Assembly (NCBI RefSeq): GCF_002075345.1 | Contig: NZ_NAEW01000002.1 | Coordinates: 434,001-498,000 of the forward strand | From: Citrobacter braakii | GTDB taxonomy: Bacteria > Pseudomonadota > Gammaproteobacteria > Enterobacterales > Enterobacteriaceae | DNA length: 64,000 bases | Direction: 5' to 3' | Shown here: positions 40,283 to 51,659 of the stretch, piece by piece | Position numbering within the stretch: position 1 is the stretch's first letter | Layout: each line of letters starts with the position of its first letter | The notes under the pieces: model-generated | The model's input: the letters and a program-made list of their open reading frames with translations, nothing else | Told to the model about the DNA's origin: nothing | The model's database searches: none | Position numbers and translations under genes: made by a program

Positions 40283-42261
40283 AAGCCATCGTATTTGCCT
40301 ATCACGATATGGGATGTCAGGGTGTCCAGGCTTTGTTGGATGCAGGTTATGAAATCGCTGCCATTTTCACGCACACCGATAATCCGGGCGAAAAAGCATT
40401 TTTTGGATCGGTTTCCCGCCTTGCCGCCAGCGCCGGAATTCCGGTTTACGCCCCGGACGAGGTCAATCATCCCTTGTGGATTGAACGCATTAGCCAACTG
40501 GCGCCGGATGTTATCTTCTCGTTCTACTATCGTCATTTACTGAGTGATGAGATCCTCAGTCTTGCACCTGCGGGAGCTTTTAATCTGCACGGTTCGTTGC
40601 TGCCGAAATACCGTGGTCGCGCGCCGCTGAACTGGGTATTGGTCAATGGCGAAACCGAAACCGGCGTCACGCTTCACCGCATGGTCAAACGCGCGGATGC
40701 TGGTGCCATTATTGCCCAGCAGCGCGTCGCTATTTCGCCGGATGACGTGGCGTTAACGCTGCACCATAAATTGTGCCAGGCTGCGCGTCACCTGCTGGAA
40801 CAGGCACTGCCCGCGATTAAAACCGGGGATTATGCAGAACGCCCCCAACAGGAAGCAGATGCTACCTGTTTTGGTCGCCGTACACCGGAAGATAGCTTCC
40901 TCGACTGGAACACATCTGCCGCGGAGTTGCATAACCAGGTCCGCGCCGTCAGCGATCCGTGGCCGGGCGCATATAGCTATGTCGGTACACAAAAGTTCAC
41001 CGTCTGGTCATCGCGCGTTTGCGTAAATGACTCAGCGACCCAACCGGGTACCGTCATCTCCGTTTCTCCTTTGCTGATCGCCTGTGGCGATGGCGCCCTG
41101 GAAATTATTACCGGACAAGCTGGCGATGGTATTGCAATGCAAGGGTCGCAACTGGCGCAGGTTCTGGGCCTGGTTCCAGGCTCCCGCCTGAACAGTCAAT
41201 CAGTTACCACCACTAAACGTCGTACACGCGTGCTGATCCTCGGCGTCAATGGCTTCATTGGTAACCATCTGACCGAACGCCTGCTGCAAGAAGATCATTA
41301 CGAAGTGTATGGGCTCGATATTGGCAGTGACGCCATTGGACGTTTTCTGCAGCATCCGCGATTCCACTTCGTCGAAGGCGACATCAGCATTCACTCCGAA
41401 TGGATTGAATACCATGTTAAAAAATGCGACGTCGTGCTGCCGCTGGTGGCGATCGCAACGCCAATCGAATATACCCGCAACCCGTTGCGCGTATTTGAGC
41501 TCGATTTTGAAGAGAACCTGAAAATCATTCGCTACTGCGTGAAATACCGTAAGCGCATCATTTTCCCGTCAACATCCGAAGTCTACGGCATGTGTACCGA
41601 CAAAGTCTTCGATGAGGACAGCTCGAATCTGATCGTCGGTCCGGTGAATAAACCACGCTGGATCTACTCCGTTTCCAAGCAGTTGTTAGACCGCGTAATC
41701 TGGGCGTACGGCGAAAAAGAGGGATTGCGTTTCACCCTGTTCCGGCCATTTAACTGGATGGGGCCGCGTCTGGACAGCCTTAACGCCGCGCGTATCGGCA
41801 GCTCACGCGCCATTACCCAACTGATCCTCAATCTGGTGGAAGGTTCACCGATTAAGCTGATTGAAGGCGGCAAGCAAAAACGCTGCTTTACCGACATTCG
41901 GGATGGTATCGAAGCCCTGTACCGCATCATTGAAAACGAAGGCGGACGCTGCGACGGTGAGATTATCAACATCGGTAATCCGCAGAACGAAGCGAGTATT
42001 CAGGAACTGGCAGAAATGCTGCTTACCTGCTTTGAAAAACATCCATTGCGTAACCACTTCCCGCCGTTTGCCGGTTTCCGTGACGTCGAAAGCAGCAGCT
42101 ACTATGGTAAAGGTTATCAAGACGTTGAACATCGTAAGCCCAACATCCGCAATGCGAAACGCTGCCTGAACTGGGAGCCCACCATTGAGATGCAGGAAAC
42201 GGTAGAAGAGACGCTGGACTTCTTCTTACGCAGTGTGAATATCACGGAACACACATCATGA
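40279..42261 (+). CDS. arnA: Bifunctional ArnA: UDP-Ara4N formyltransferase / UDP-GlcA decarboxylase
   Basis: Two-domain enzyme (660 aa). Residues 1 to about 300 form the formyltransferase, with Asn102 and His104 in [12 protein letters not shown]. From about 315 the NAD-dependent decarboxylase begins with [17 protein letters not shown] and has Glu434 in STSEVYG and the Tyr-x3-Lys pair in YSVSKQ. Both activities flank ArnB in the pathway. Overlaps arnC and arnD by 4 bases each. Confidence 0.97.
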   Translation: MKAIVFAYHDMGCQGVQALLDAGYEIAAIFTHTDNPGEKAFFGSVSRLAASAGIPVYAPDEVNHPLWIERISQLAPDVIFSFYYRHLLSDEILSLAPAGAFNLHGSLLPKYRGRAPLNWVLVNGETETGVTLHRMVKRADAGAIIAQQRVAISPDDVALTLHHKLCQAARHLLEQALPAIKTGDYAERPQQEADATCFGRRTPEDSFLDWNTSAAELHNQVRAVSDPWPGAYSYVGTQKFTVWSSRVCVNDSATQPGTVISVSPLLIACGDGALEIITGQAGDGIAMQGSQLAQVLGLVPGSRLNSQSVTTTKRRTRVLILGVNGFIGNHLTERLLQEDHYEVYGLDIGSDAIGRFLQHPRFHFVEGDISIHSEWIEYHVKKCDVVLPLVAIATPIEYTRNPLRVFELDFEENLKIIRYCVKYRKRIIFPSTSEVYGMCTDKVFDEDSSNLIVGPVNKPRWIYSVSKQLLDRVIWAYGEKEGLRFTLFRPFNWMGPRLDSLNAARIGSSRAITQLILNLVEGSPIKLIEGGKQKRCFTDIRDGIEALYRIIENEGGRCDGEIINIGNPQNEASIQELAEMLLTCFEKHPLRNHFPPFAGFRDVESSSYYGKGYQDVEHRKPNIRNAKRCLNWEPTIEMQETVEETLDFFLRSVNITEHTS

Positions 42262-43160
42262 CCCAAGTCGGCTTGCGCATAGATGTCGATACTTTCAGGG
42301 GGACGCGCGAAGGCGTACCCCGCCTGCTGGAGACATTGAATCGACATAACGTGCGGGCAAGTTTTTTCTTTAGCGTTGGACCGGACAACATGGGACGCCA
42401 CCTCTGGCGTCTTGTGAAACCACAATTTCTGTGGAAGATGCTGCGCTCAAACGCCGCATCACTTTACGGATGGGATATATTGCTGGCGGGAACCGCCTGG
42501 CCGGGAAAAGAGATCGGCCAGGCCAACGCGGCGATCATTGCGCAAACCGCCCTGATTCATGAAATCGGTTTGCATGCCTGGGATCACCATGCCTGGCAGG
42601 CGCGAAGCGGAAACTGGAATGACAAACAGCTGATTGATGATATTTCACGAGGCATCACAGCCCTTGAAACTCTTATCGGACAACCCGTCACCTGCTCTGC
42701 CGTTGCCGGATGGCGTGCCGACGATCGCGTCATCCACGCCAAAGAAACGTTCCATCTGCGTTATAACAGCGACTGTCGGGGAACGTCGTTATTCCGTCCG
42801 GTGCTGACGTCCGGGAAAACAGGTACGCCGCAAATTCCCGTCACGCTACCCACCTGGGATGAAGTGGTTGGTCAGGAAGTCCAGGCGGTGGACTTCAACG
42901 CTTACATTCTTTCCCACATCCAGATGAGCAGAGGAACACCGGTGTATACCATTCATGCGGAAGTTGAAGGCATCGCCTTTCAGCAGAATTTTGACGAGCT
43001 GCTTACTCGCGCCGCAGACATGGGGATAACATTTTGCCCGCTCGGCGACCTGTTACCGGACGATGTCAGTTCGCTGCCAACAGGGCAGATCGTGCGTGGC
43101 AAAATACCCGGCAGAGAGGGATGGGTCGGCCGCCAACAACCAGTGAGTGTGACAAGATGA
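42258..43160 (+). CDS. arnD: 4-deoxy-4-formamido-L-arabinose-phosphoundecaprenol deformylase ArnD
   Basis: Polysaccharide deacetylase-like enzyme (300 aa) that removes the formyl group before Ara4N is flipped and transferred. [19 protein letters not shown] and [13 protein letters not shown] carry the Asp and His metal-site residues of the NodB fold. Coupled to both neighbours by ATGA overlaps. Confidence 0.95.
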   Translation: MTQVGLRIDVDTFRGTREGVPRLLETLNRHNVRASFFFSVGPDNMGRHLWRLVKPQFLWKMLRSNAASLYGWDILLAGTAWPGKEIGQANAAIIAQTALIHEIGLHAWDHHAWQARSGNWNDKQLIDDISRGITALETLIGQPVTCSAVAGWRADDRVIHAKETFHLRYNSDCRGTSLFRPVLTSGKTGTPQIPVTLPTWDEVVGQEVQAVDFNAYILSHIQMSRGTPVYTIHAEVEGIAFQQNFDELLTRAADMGITFCPLGDLLPDDVSSLPTGQIVRGKIPGREGWVGRQQPVSVTR

Positions 43161-44815
43161 AACATACTGTCCGCTACACCCTGGCATTTATCGCTTTTAT
43201 TGCGCTGTATTTTATTCTCCCCATCAACAGTCGCCTGCTGTGGCAGCCTGATGAAACGCGCTATGCCGAAATCAGTCGGGAAATGCTGACCTCTGGCGAC
43301 GGGATCGTTCCGCACTTTTTAGGGCTGCGATATTTTGAAAAACCGATTGCCGGATACTGGTTAAACAGCATCGGGCAATGGCTGTTTGGCACCAATAATT
43401 TCGGCGTCAGAGCAGGAGCCATTTTTGCCACTTTGCTGACGGCGCTAATGGTAGCCTGGCTAGCCATGCGGTTGTGGCGGGATAAGCGCACCGCCGTACT
43501 CTCTTCGGTTATCTTTTTAACGTTTTTTTCGGTTTACAGCATCGGCACCTACGCGGTACTTGATCCCATCATTGCGCTCTGGCTAATGGCGGGCATGTGC
43601 TGCTTTTGGGAGGGGATGCAAGCCACCAGCAGAACGCGCAAAATTACCGCCTTTCTGCTGTTAGGGTTAACCTGCGGCATGGGCGTGATGACCAAGGGTT
43701 TCCTGGCACTCGCCGTTCCTGTGCTCAGCGTACTGCCGTGGGTTTTCGTACAAAAGCGCTGGAAAGATCTCATTATCTACGGTCTGCTGGCAGTAGTCGG
43801 TTGCATCGTGACTGTGCTGCCTTGGGGAATAGCGATTGCCCGGCGTGAGCCGGATTTCTGGCATTACTTCTTCTGGGTTGAACATATTCAACGCTTCGCG
43901 CAGGAGGATGCCCAACATAAGGCCCCCGTCTGGTACTACATTCCGGTATTGGTGGCTGGCGCATTACCGTGGCTCGGGCTGCTCCCCGGCGCGCTGCGTA
44001 CGGGCTGGCGTGAACGGGATGTTCCGCGCAGTGCACTGTACCTGTTAAGCTGGATTATCATGCCAATCCTGTTTTTCAGCATCGCGAAAGGAAAACTGCC
44101 GACCTATATTCTTTCCTGCTTCGCGCCGCTGGCAATATTGACGGCGCGTTTCGGCCTGCAGGCCGCGGAAAAAGGCGCAACCGCGTTGCGCGTGAATGGC
44201 TGGATCAACGTTCTGTTCGGTGTAACCGGCATTGTCGCCACGTTTATTGTTTCTACACTGGGTCCATTAAAGACGCCGGTCTGGTCGCATATCGAAACGT
44301 ATAAGGTGTTTTGTGCGTGGGGCATTTTTATCATCTGGACGCTCTTTGGCTGGTATACGCTAAATAACCGCGAGAAGAACTGGACGTTCGCAGCGCTGTG
44401 TCCATTAGGCCTGGCACTGTTGTTTGGCTTCTCCATTCCTGACCGGGTGATGGAATCTAAACAGCCACAATTTTTTGTCGAGATGACCAAAGAGTCGCTG
44501 GAGTCGAGCCGTTATATTCTCACCGACAGCGTTGGCGTCGCCGCGGGGCTGGCCTGGAGCCTGAAGCGTGACGACATCATAATGTACGGACAAACGGGCG
44601 AGTTAAAATATGGCCTTAACTATCCGGATGCCCAGGGGCGTTTTGTCGGTCGGGGGAACTTTGCCGAGTGGTTAGCGCAACATCGTCAGCAAGGAAACAT
44701 TACGCTCGTGCTTTCAGTCGATAAGGATGAAGATATTAATCGACTTGCTATCCCTCCCGCTGACTATATCGATAATCAGGGGCGTCTGGTCCTGATTCAG
44801 TATCGGCCGAAATGA
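43157..44815 (+). CDS. arnT: Lipid A Ara4N transferase ArnT
   Basis: Integral-membrane GT-C glycosyltransferase (552 aa) that transfers L-Ara4N from undecaprenyl phosphate to lipid A phosphates at the periplasmic face. The first helix [17 protein letters not shown] is followed by the acidic loop [16 protein letters not shown], whose Asp/Glu residues are essential in this family. ATG 43157 overlaps the arnD stop; the longer open frame from 43034 is an arnD shadow. Confidence 0.96.
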   Translation: MKHTVRYTLAFIAFIALYFILPINSRLLWQPDETRYAEISREMLTSGDGIVPHFLGLRYFEKPIAGYWLNSIGQWLFGTNNFGVRAGAIFATLLTALMVAWLAMRLWRDKRTAVLSSVIFLTFFSVYSIGTYAVLDPIIALWLMAGMCCFWEGMQATSRTRKITAFLLLGLTCGMGVMTKGFLALAVPVLSVLPWVFVQKRWKDLIIYGLLAVVGCIVTVLPWGIAIARREPDFWHYFFWVEHIQRFAQEDAQHKAPVWYYIPVLVAGALPWLGLLPGALRTGWRERDVPRSALYLLSWIIMPILFFSIAKGKLPTYILSCFAPLAILTARFGLQAAEKGATALRVNGWINVLFGVTGIVATFIVSTLGPLKTPVWSHIETYKVFCAWGIFIIWTLFGWYTLNNREKNWTFAALCPLGLALLFGFSIPDRVMESKQPQFFVEMTKESLESSRYILTDSVGVAAGLAWSLKRDDIIMYGQTGELKYGLNYPDAQGRFVGRGNFAEWLAQHRQQGNITLVLSVDKDEDINRLAIPPADYIDNQGRLVLIQYRPK

Positions 44816-45147
44816 TCTGGATAGCCTTAGTTCTCGCCAGCCTGCTCAGCGTCTGCGGTCAGTTATGCCAGAAGCAGGCGTCGCGACCCGTTCCCGTTCG
44901 AGCGCGAAAACGCCACATTACGCTATGGATTGGGCTTGCTCTGGCAAGTCTCGGTCTGGCCATGCTGCTATGGCTGGCGGTGCTGCAGAACATTCCGGTC
45001 GGCATCGCCTACCCCATGCTGAGTCTTAATTTTGTATGGGTGACTCTGGCTGCCTGGAAAATCTGGCGCGAACCCGTCACCCCGCGCCACTGGCTGGGAG
45101 TGGGGTTAATCATCACCGGCATCTTTATTCTTGGGAGTGCGGTGTAA
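44812..45147 (+). CDS. arnE: Ara4N-phosphoundecaprenol flippase subunit ArnE
   Basis: Small four-helix EmrE-like membrane protein (111 aa). With ArnF it flips undecaprenyl-phosphate-Ara4N to the periplasmic side. ATG overlaps the arnT stop (ATGA) and its own stop shares one base with arnF (TAATG). The C-terminus [18 protein letters not shown] is a clear last helix. Confidence 0.94.
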   Translation: MIWIALVLASLLSVCGQLCQKQASRPVPVRARKRHITLWIGLALASLGLAMLLWLAVLQNIPVGIAYPMLSLNFVWVTLAAWKIWREPVTPRHWLGVGLIITGIFILGSAV

Positions 45148-45533
45148 TGGGCATCTTTTGGGGATTATGCAGCGTTATTATCACATCAGCCGCCCAGTTG
45201 AGTCTCGGCTTTGCGATGGATAATCTGCCGCCAATGCTGCAGCCGCAGCAATTCATTTCCGCCGTATTCTCTCTTAGCGTCGGCGCGTTTGCTCTGTATG
45301 CCGGACTGGCAGGGTATTTACTGTCGGTGATTTGCTGGCATAAAGCGCTGCACCAGCTCGCACTGAGCAAAGCGTATGCCCTGCTCAGCCTGAGCTATGT
45401 ACTGGTGTGGGTTGCATCAATGATCCTGCCCGGCTGGCAGGGAATATTTTCAGCGAAAGCGCTCGCCGGAGTGCTGTGCATCATGGCAGGGCTACTGACG
45501 ATTTTTTTACCTTCACACCAGCGCCAACCCTGA
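45147..45533 (+). CDS. arnF: Ara4N-phosphoundecaprenol flippase subunit ArnF
   Basis: Second EmrE-like flippase subunit (128 aa), partner of ArnE; four hydrophobic helices with [20 protein letters not shown] between helices 2 and 3. Start 45147 overlaps arnE by one base; the frame open from 45036 is an arnE shadow. It stops only two bases from the convergent pmrD stop, with no hairpin between. Confidence 0.94.
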   Translation: MGIFWGLCSVIITSAAQLSLGFAMDNLPPMLQPQQFISAVFSLSVGAFALYAGLAGYLLSVICWHKALHQLALSKAYALLSLSYVLVWVASMILPGWQGIFSAKALAGVLCIMAGLLTIFLPSHQRQP

Positions 45534-45535
45534 GA

Positions 45536-45799
45536 TTATTTATCTTCAGACAGTCGTAACAGGCGTTCCCATTCGTCGCACATGTACTGTCTGGCATCAA
45601 CTATTTTGATTAACCGTGAGGTATCGCGATTAATGCAATACAGTGCATCTTTCAGCGGTGAAAGGAGGTCTCCGGGCTTAACCCACTCGGAAGATTGCGC
45701 CTCAGCCAGCATCTTTAGCGAACCGCCGCTATCACAAAGTACGATATAGAGCCTGCCTGCTTTTTTGTGACAGCAAGACTTCTTCACATGCCATTCCAT
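45536..45799 (-). CDS. pmrD: PmrD, signal-transduction connector (PhoPQ to PmrAB)
   Basis: Small protein (87 aa) that in Salmonella binds phospho-PmrA and protects it from dephosphorylation, so that low Mg2+ sensed by PhoQ also turns on the arn operon. MEWHVKKSCCHK and GDLLSPLKDALYCINRD are conserved; the C-terminal DEWERL is shared with E. coli. ATG 45799 has AGGTGC upstream; an upstream in-frame Met at 45826 is less likely. The middle is diverged from E. coli, as is usual for PmrD, so the strength of the connector function cannot be judged. Confidence 0.9.
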   Translation of the reverse strand: MEWHVKKSCCHKKAGRLYIVLCDSGGSLKMLAEAQSSEWVKPGDLLSPLKDALYCINRDTSRLIKIVDARQYMCDEWERLLRLSEDK

Positions 45800-45894
45800 A
45801 GCGCACCTTTTGTTAAAAAATTTCACAACAGGTTACACTTTAGCAGATAAACAAAATGACAATAGCGACTCAATGGCGAAAGTGAGAAATGTAA

Positions 45895-47319
45895 TTACTG
45901 TTTGCTTAATTTTAACAATGAAGCACTTACCCAATCTGACAGCGCACGACGAGAGATTTTAATCCCTCCGGATTTTAGTTCGGGTGGCAATGTCAGCCAG
46001 CATACCGGTTGCTGAAAGCGGGCCAGCTTATCTTTCACCCACTCTGCCAGATTTGTGTCACCCGCATTGGTGTCATACTCAACGACCGCCACCGGGCGAT
46101 GACCAAACTCTTTGTCTTCTATCGGCACAATGAAGGCTTGCAGAACATGCGGATGTGCAGCAATCACGCGTTCCACCTCTTCCGGCTGTATGCCTTCCCC
46201 GCCGCTAAAGAACAGATTGTCCATCCGACCGACAATGGTTAACTTGCCGTCCTTCAACACCCCGCGATCGCGGGTGGCAAACCAGCCTTCCGCATTTACT
46301 AAAGGAATCAGCTGCCCGTTACGCCAGTAACCTTGTGCCATGCTGGCGGCACGCAGCCAGACTTCACCATCAACGATTCTGACTTCTCTGCCTGCCAGGG
46401 GCGACCCCACATCCGCCAGGCCATCCGCCTCTTTCGCACAGACTGTAGAAGCAAACTCCGTTAAACCGTAACCGCACCAGCAGCGAATCCTTTGCTCGCG
46501 CGCCTGTTCCGTCAATTCAACAGGAATTGCCGCGCCACCCAGGAGCACTGCTTTGAGCGTTACCGCCGTTTTGTTGACCAGCAGGCGCCACAGCTGCGTG
46601 GGCACCAGCGAAGCATGAGTGCATCCAGCCAGCATTTGCTCCAATGGTTGCTTGTCGCGCACGGTCATTCGTGCCCCGGCAAACAACCAACGCCACAAAA
46701 TACCCTGGCCGGAAACATGAAACAGCGGCAGCGAGAGCAGCCAGTCATCTTCAGCGTCAAACGGCATTAATGACAACACGCCCTGCGCGCTTGCCAGATG
46801 AGCCTGACAGGTATGCACCGCTGCCTTTGGCAATCCGGTAGAACCTGAGGTTAACGTCATCGTGCTCAACCGCTGGGGTAACCACGCGGCGGCATGCTTG
46901 CCTGGCACTGCCTGCATCTGCAACGGATGGAGTCCCGTGAGAACATTAGCTGCCTCAAGATCCAGCGCAAAACGCAGCGTTAAGCCCGGGACCAGCGCGT
47001 CAAGCAGCGATTGAGGCAGCTGTGGGTTCACAGGTAAAACCCGCGCCCCACATTGCAGCAATGCCAGCCAGGCCAGCAAAGCACGTGGATGATTCCAGGC
47101 GCGAAGCAGGACACCATCGCCCTCTTCCACGCCCTGAGCGGCAAAACCGCTGGCCAGATGGTCAACGCGCGTGCAGAGCTCGCTCCAGCTTAATACTTCA
47201 TCGTTGAGGCGTAGAGCAGGCACCTCTGCACGAACCTGTCGCCAGTGACGCCACGGCCAGTCATCGGGTTGTACCAGGCCCGATATGCTTACGCTATCGG
47301 GCATTTCCCGCTGGGTCAT
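45895..47319 (-). CDS. menE: o-Succinylbenzoate-CoA ligase MenE
   Basis: Adenylate-forming ligase (474 aa) activating o-succinylbenzoate with ATP and Co[16 protein letters not shown] is the phosphate loop, [11 protein letters not shown] and TRDRG follow, and the C-terminal Lys is in [10 protein letters not shown]. The start at 47319 overlaps the menC stop (ATGA), supporting it, although it gives about 15 more N-terminal residues than E. coli MenE before the shared DWPWRHWRQ; the only other internal Met is at 47304. Confidence 0.94.
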   Translation of the reverse strand: MTQREMPDSVSISGLVQPDDWPWRHWRQVRAEVPALRLNDEVLSWSELCTRVDHLASGFAAQGVEEGDGVLLRAWNHPRALLAWLALLQCGARVLPVNPQLPQSLLDALVPGLTLRFALDLEAANVLTGLHPLQMQAVPGKHAAAWLPQRLSTMTLTSGSTGLPKAAVHTCQAHLASAQGVLSLMPFDAEDDWLLSLPLFHVSGQGILWRWLFAGARMTVRDKQPLEQMLAGCTHASLVPTQLWRLLVNKTAVTLKAVLLGGAAIPVELTEQAREQRIRCWCGYGLTEFASTVCAKEADGLADVGSPLAGREVRIVDGEVWLRAASMAQGYWRNGQLIPLVNAEGWFATRDRGVLKDGKLTIVGRMDNLFFSGGEGIQPEEVERVIAAHPHVLQAFIVPIEDKEFGHRPVAVVEYDTNAGDTNLAEWVKDKLARFQQPVCWLTLPPELKSGGIKISRRALSDWVSASLLKLSKQ

Positions 47320-48278
47320 AGCAGGCGTTCCAGCGCATCAACATCGATACACGGCAATGCGCTACCCGGCCAGGTGCGTACCTGCTGGCACTGCATCAGG
47401 CTCAGGGTATCCAGCCCCGGAATGGTCTGCGGCGTCAGCCAGGCGGCAATTCGCGCCAGTTGGGTTAAGCCCAGGCTCGACTCGATCGACGAACTAATAA
47501 CAGCGGTGAGACCAAGCGCATGCGCCGCTGCCACCTGTTCGCGCACTTTATCGAGACTGCCCGTCAGCGTAGGTTTGATAACCACTGCCTTGACGCCCTC
47601 TTCGGCTTCGAAGATGAAATCCGCTTCACGCAGGCTTTCATCCCAGGCAATGGCAATGCCGGTTTCACGCGCAAAAGCACGAGAGTCATCGCGGGTTTTG
47701 CATGGCTCTTCGAGAAAAGCGATGCGCCCGCGGTACTCTGGATTAACGTACTTCGCGAACTGCTGGGCTTTCAACGGCGTCCAGGCTCGGTTGGCGTCAA
47801 GTCGCAAATGCAGCTCCGGGATAGCCTCAAGCAGCAGGTTGGCGACCATACCGTCGCGAACCGCTTCATACAGTCCGACCTTGATCTTCGCTACTTTTTC
47901 ACCCGGCATGTCCGCCAGTTGCAGTACCAGATCATCAGGATCGCCCGTACACAGCGGCGCTGCACGGTAGTCTGCGTCCTCTGGCAATACGCCAGCCAGT
48001 TCGGCCAGCGCACAGCTTGCGCCAAAGGCGACCGAAGGCAGCTGCGGTAAGGAAGAATCCCCCTGTAGCCAGCCGTTGACCCAGGCCAGCAGCTCGGTTT
48101 GCGCCTCTTCCCAGCTCTCCTGACTGAAGCCCGGCAGCGGGGAGATCTCTCCCCACCCTTCGCGCTCGCCGTCACAAAGGCGAACGTACAGCCCATCACG
48201 CGTTTTTAACCGCCTGTCGCGCAGAATCACCCCCGCGTCCATGGGGATCTGCCAGCGGTATACCTGCGCGCTACGCAT
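47316..48278 (-). CDS. menC: o-Succinylbenzoate synthase MenC
   Basis: Enolase-superfamily dehydratase (320 aa) turning SHCHC into o-succinylbenzoate. The catalytic lysines are in AKIKVGLYE (KxK) and VVIKPTLTG; metal ligands are in [16 protein letters not shown] and AWDESLRE. One-base overlap with the menB stop (TAATG). Confidence 0.96.
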   Translation of the reverse strand: MRSAQVYRWQIPMDAGVILRDRRLKTRDGLYVRLCDGEREGWGEISPLPGFSQESWEEAQTELLAWVNGWLQGDSSLPQLPSVAFGASCALAELAGVLPEDADYRAAPLCTGDPDDLVLQLADMPGEKVAKIKVGLYEAVRDGMVANLLLEAIPELHLRLDANRAWTPLKAQQFAKYVNPEYRGRIAFLEEPCKTRDDSRAFARETGIAIAWDESLREADFIFEAEEGVKAVVIKPTLTGSLDKVREQVAAAHALGLTAVISSSIESSLGLTQLARIAAWLTPQTIPGLDTLSLMQCQQVRTWPGSALPCIDVDALERLL

Positions 48279-49135
48279 TACGGATTCCGTTTAAATTTGC
48301 TGAAATCCGGCTGACGTTTCTGGTTAAAGGCGTTACGGCCTTCCTGACCTTCTTCCGTCATGTAGAACAGCATGGTGGCGTTACCCGCCAGTTCTTGCAG
48401 ACCAGCCTGACCATCGCAGTCGGCGTTCAGTGCAGCTTTCAGGCAGCGCAACGCCATCGGGCTGTTTTGCAGCATTTCACGACACCAGCGTACGGTCTCT
48501 TTTTCCAGATCGGCCAGCGGAACCACGGTGTTTACCAGGCCCATATCCAGCGCTTGCTTCGCATCGTACTGACGGCACAGGAACCAGATTTCACGCGCTT
48601 TTTTCTGACCGACAATACGCGCCATGTAAGAGGCACCCCAACCGCCATCGAAGGAACCAACTTTCGGACCGGTCTGGCCGAAGATGGCGTTTTCAGCCGC
48701 AATGGTCAGGTCACACATCATGTGCAGCACATGGCCGCCGCCGATGGAAAAGCCTGCAACCATCGCCACTACCGGCTTCGGACAGGTACGAATCTGGCGC
48801 TGGAAGTCCAGTACGTTCAGGTGATGCACACCGGAATCATCCTGGTATCCGCCGTAGTCACCGCGCACTTTCTGATCGCCACCTGCGCAGAACGCTTTGT
48901 CGCCAGCACCGGTCAGAATAATCACGCCAATGTTGTCATCGTAGCGAGCATCCGCCAGCGCCTGGATCATCTCTTTCACGGTGACCGGACGGAAGGCATT
49001 GCGTACCTGCGGACGATTAATGGTGATTTTTGCGATACCGTCGGTGGATTTCTCGTAGAGAATGTCGGTGTAGCCTTCAGAGCAATCGTGCCATTCTACC
49101 GGTGCGTAAAGCATTGTTTCATCAGGATAGATCAT
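48278..49135 (-). CDS. menB: 1,4-Dihydroxy-2-naphthoyl-CoA synthase MenB
   Basis: Crotonase-family ring-closing enzyme (285 aa). The oxyanion-hole segments are [15 protein letters not shown] and [13 protein letters not shown], and [14 protein letters not shown] is the MenB hallmark. Essentially the E. coli sequence. It follows menH by 14 bases. Confidence 0.98.
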   Translation of the reverse strand: MIYPDETMLYAPVEWHDCSEGYTDILYEKSTDGIAKITINRPQVRNAFRPVTVKEMIQALADARYDDNIGVIILTGAGDKAFCAGGDQKVRGDYGGYQDDSGVHHLNVLDFQRQIRTCPKPVVAMVAGFSIGGGHVLHMMCDLTIAAENAIFGQTGPKVGSFDGGWGASYMARIVGQKKAREIWFLCRQYDAKQALDMGLVNTVVPLADLEKETVRWCREMLQNSPMALRCLKAALNADCDGQAGLQELAGNATMLFYMTEEGQEGRNAFNQKRQPDFSKFKRNP

Positions 49136-49149
49136 AAAATGTCCTATAG

Positions 49150-49908
49150 TCAGCGATGCAGAATCTGAGCCAGACAGTCCACTACGCCAGCGGGATTGTC
49201 CCGATGCGCGTTGTGTCCGGCATTACGAATCACATGGCTTGGTACGGATATTTCCGCCGCCAGAGCGCGGAATTTATCGTCACGTTCACCACATAAATAA
49301 TAAAACGGAAATGTGCGCGTAGTGAGTTGCGCACGTAAATCAGGTTGTACGGCTAGCGAGGTGGCATCCAGCATCGCTGCCAGCGTATGCCCGTTATTCT
49401 GGCTACGCAGTGCGACCAGCGCTTCCCTTTGCGCCGCATTCAGCGAGGAAAAAACCGGCTGTTGATACCAGTCAATAAACACCTCGCACAACGGCTCAGC
49501 GCGAAAACGCGCAGCCCAGCGACCATCAGAGAGACGACGCTGAACGCGCGCCTCCTCACTTTGCAAGCCTGGATGTCCACCTTCAACCACCAGACCGCAC
49601 AGTCCTGGCATCTCCTGACAAGCCGCCATCATCGCGACTCTGCCGCCAAGAGAGTAGCCTACTAGCCAGTATTTAAGTATGTTGTAACTAAGCAACGTGT
49701 TACGCAGCAAAGCGCTTACGTCGTCGAATCCGCTCACGCTGATGTCAGCGGAGCCACCATGTCCCGGCAGGTCGATATACAGCCGCGAATAATTCTTAAA
49801 CGCTTCGCCAACCGTCTGCCATTCCCGACAATCACCGGAAAAACCGTGCAGGAAAACCAGCCAGGGAAATCCCGTCTGGCCCACTTTCGCCTGCGCGTGC
49901 AGGATCAT
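49150..49908 (-). CDS. menH: SHCHC synthase MenH
   Basis: Alpha/beta-hydrolase-fold lyase (252 aa) that eliminates pyruvate from SEPHCHC. The nucleophile Ser is in [11 protein letters not shown], the oxyanion region in FLHGFSGD and the His in [11 protein letters not shown] near the C-terminus. ATGA overlap with menD. Confidence 0.95.
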   Translation of the reverse strand: MILHAQAKVGQTGFPWLVFLHGFSGDCREWQTVGEAFKNYSRLYIDLPGHGGSADISVSGFDDVSALLRNTLLSYNILKYWLVGYSLGGRVAMMAACQEMPGLCGLVVEGGHPGLQSEEARVQRRLSDGRWAARFRAEPLCEVFIDWYQQPVFSSLNAAQREALVALRSQNNGHTLAAMLDATSLAVQPDLRAQLTTRTFPFYYLCGERDDKFRALAAEISVPSHVIRNAGHNAHRDNPAGVVDCLAQILHR

Positions 49909-51575
49909 AGATGGCTTACCTGCGCCAGCAGTTGCTGCAGGGTTTGCGCCCCATCAGTTTCGTTTACCACCAGCTCAATCACCGTTGCCGCCGGAGTACG
50001 CCAGGCGTTAGTCAGCGCGCTCTCCAGTTGCTCCCAGTTTTCCGGGCGCTGGTATTTAAGGTTAAACATGGCGGCAGCATGCTCAAAATGCACGTTCTGC
50101 GGCATCAGGTAGAACCGTTCGCGTTCGCTTGCTGGCGTCGGCAACAGGGAAAAAATTTGCCCGCCGTTATTATTGACCACTATCAGGACAAACGGCGCGG
50201 AAACCTGGCGCAATAACGCCAGCGCATTGAGGTCATACAGCGCAGATAAATCGCCGACGATAGCCAGCGTCGATTTCGCGCTGGCGCGCTGTACGCCTGC
50301 TGCCGTTGACAGCAGGCCGTCAATGCCGCTCGCGCCACGGTTGCTATAGACCGGGTAACCCGCCGGAAGCTGCGACAGCGCATCAATCAGGCGCACCACC
50401 AGACTGTTGCCCACGAACAGTTGCCCCTGCTCCGGCAAGTATTCGCGGATACGGTGGGCTAATTGCGCTTCACCAAACGCGTCGCGACGGGCTTCTACCG
50501 CCTGCCAGGCCAGTTGCGCCAGGCGTGGGATCTCCACGCACCAGGGCTGACGTTTCTCCGCCGGATGCAACTCCAGCCAGTCGCTAACCGTCGCTACCAG
50601 TCTGCGCCCACGATGGTGAGCCGGATCGAGGCGGCCTTCGATATTATCGACAATCCAGTATTCCTGCGGATCGCAGCTGGCCTGCCATTGCAGGAGCCGT
50701 TTTCCGGTCAGGCTACTGCCAAGCTGCACCACAATCTGCGCCTGCTGTAATTCAGTGACCGCTTTCGCATTCCCCAGCCACAGGTCGGCGCACGGCAAAG
50801 GTTGTCCGGTTTGCGACAGAACATCGCCAATCAGCGGCCAGCCTAGCATCTGCGCCCACTGCGCAACCTTTTTGCCCTCTTCCGCGCTCATGCGGCCTGC
50901 AACAACAACGCCGCGTTTTTGTCGCCAGAAAAACCAGTCACGCTGTTTGTCGCTTTCCAGTCGACGCGCTTCACGCAGCCAGGGTTTATCATCCTGCCAC
51001 CAGTCGCCAAGGCGCTGCTGCCAGTCAATCCCCGTTTCGTCCATGTCGCCATACAGCGGTTCCGCAAATGGGCAATTGATATGAACCGCCCCGCTATGCA
51101 GCGCAGCTAAGGCGTTATCAATGGTGGATACCAGCCAACTAGCCGGAATGTTCTGGGTCGGGCGCGGTAAAGAGAGCGTTTGCGATGGATGCGAGGCAAA
51201 CATTCCGGCCTGACGAATCGCCTGGTTAGCGCCGCAGTCGATAAGCTCAGGAGGTCTGTCAGCCGTGAGTAGAATCAGCTTTTCACCGGTCAGGCCCGCT
51301 TCAATCAACGCGGGATACAAATTTGCCACCGCCGTACCGGACGTCACAATCACAGCGACAGGCTGCCGGCTGACTTTTGCCAGACCTAAGGCCAGATGCC
51401 CAAGGCCACGCTCATCAAAATGAGTATGGTGAATAAAAGCGGGGTTTTCCGCAGCCGCCAGAGTCAACGGTGTAGAACGAGAGCCAGGGGCAATGCAGAC
51501 ATGCCTGACGCCGTGGCGAGTGAGTGCTTCCAGAATGACCGCCGCCCAGCGTCGGTTAAATGCGCTTACTGACAT
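49905..51575 (-). CDS. menD: SEPHCHC synthase MenD
   Basis: Thiamine-diphosphate enzyme (556 aa) adding 2-oxoglutarate to isochorismate, the first committed step of menaquinone synthesis. [18 protein letters not shown] holds the TPP-activating Glu; [12 protein letters not shown] with [12 protein letters not shown] is the TPP/Mg motif. Start 51575 ([10 protein letters not shown]) matches E. coli; the frame extends 6 codons further. Confidence 0.97.
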   Translation of the reverse strand: MSVSAFNRRWAAVILEALTRHGVRHVCIAPGSRSTPLTLAAAENPAFIHHTHFDERGLGHLALGLAKVSRQPVAVIVTSGTAVANLYPALIEAGLTGEKLILLTADRPPELIDCGANQAIRQAGMFASHPSQTLSLPRPTQNIPASWLVSTIDNALAALHSGAVHINCPFAEPLYGDMDETGIDWQQRLGDWWQDDKPWLREARRLESDKQRDWFFWRQKRGVVVAGRMSAEEGKKVAQWAQMLGWPLIGDVLSQTGQPLPCADLWLGNAKAVTELQQAQIVVQLGSSLTGKRLLQWQASCDPQEYWIVDNIEGRLDPAHHRGRRLVATVSDWLELHPAEKRQPWCVEIPRLAQLAWQAVEARRDAFGEAQLAHRIREYLPEQGQLFVGNSLVVRLIDALSQLPAGYPVYSNRGASGIDGLLSTAAGVQRASAKSTLAIVGDLSALYDLNALALLRQVSAPFVLIVVNNNGGQIFSLLPTPASERERFYLMPQNVHFEHAAAMFNLKYQRPENWEQLESALTNAWRTPAATVIELVVNETDGAQTLQQLLAQVSHL

Positions 51576-51659
51576 GAGATTGTCCGGTATCAATATTGCG
51601 ACACAGTATAAAGAATCGAATAAATGGATTTTTGATATGAGTCGGTAATATACAACTCA

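Noticed and set aside
45838-45853. Possible PhoP box upstream of pmrD
   Set aside because: The minus strand has TGTTTA, but the second half (TAAAGT after 5 bases) does not match the repeat, and no well-spaced -10 follows. PhoP control is expected from Salmonella, but I cannot point to the site.
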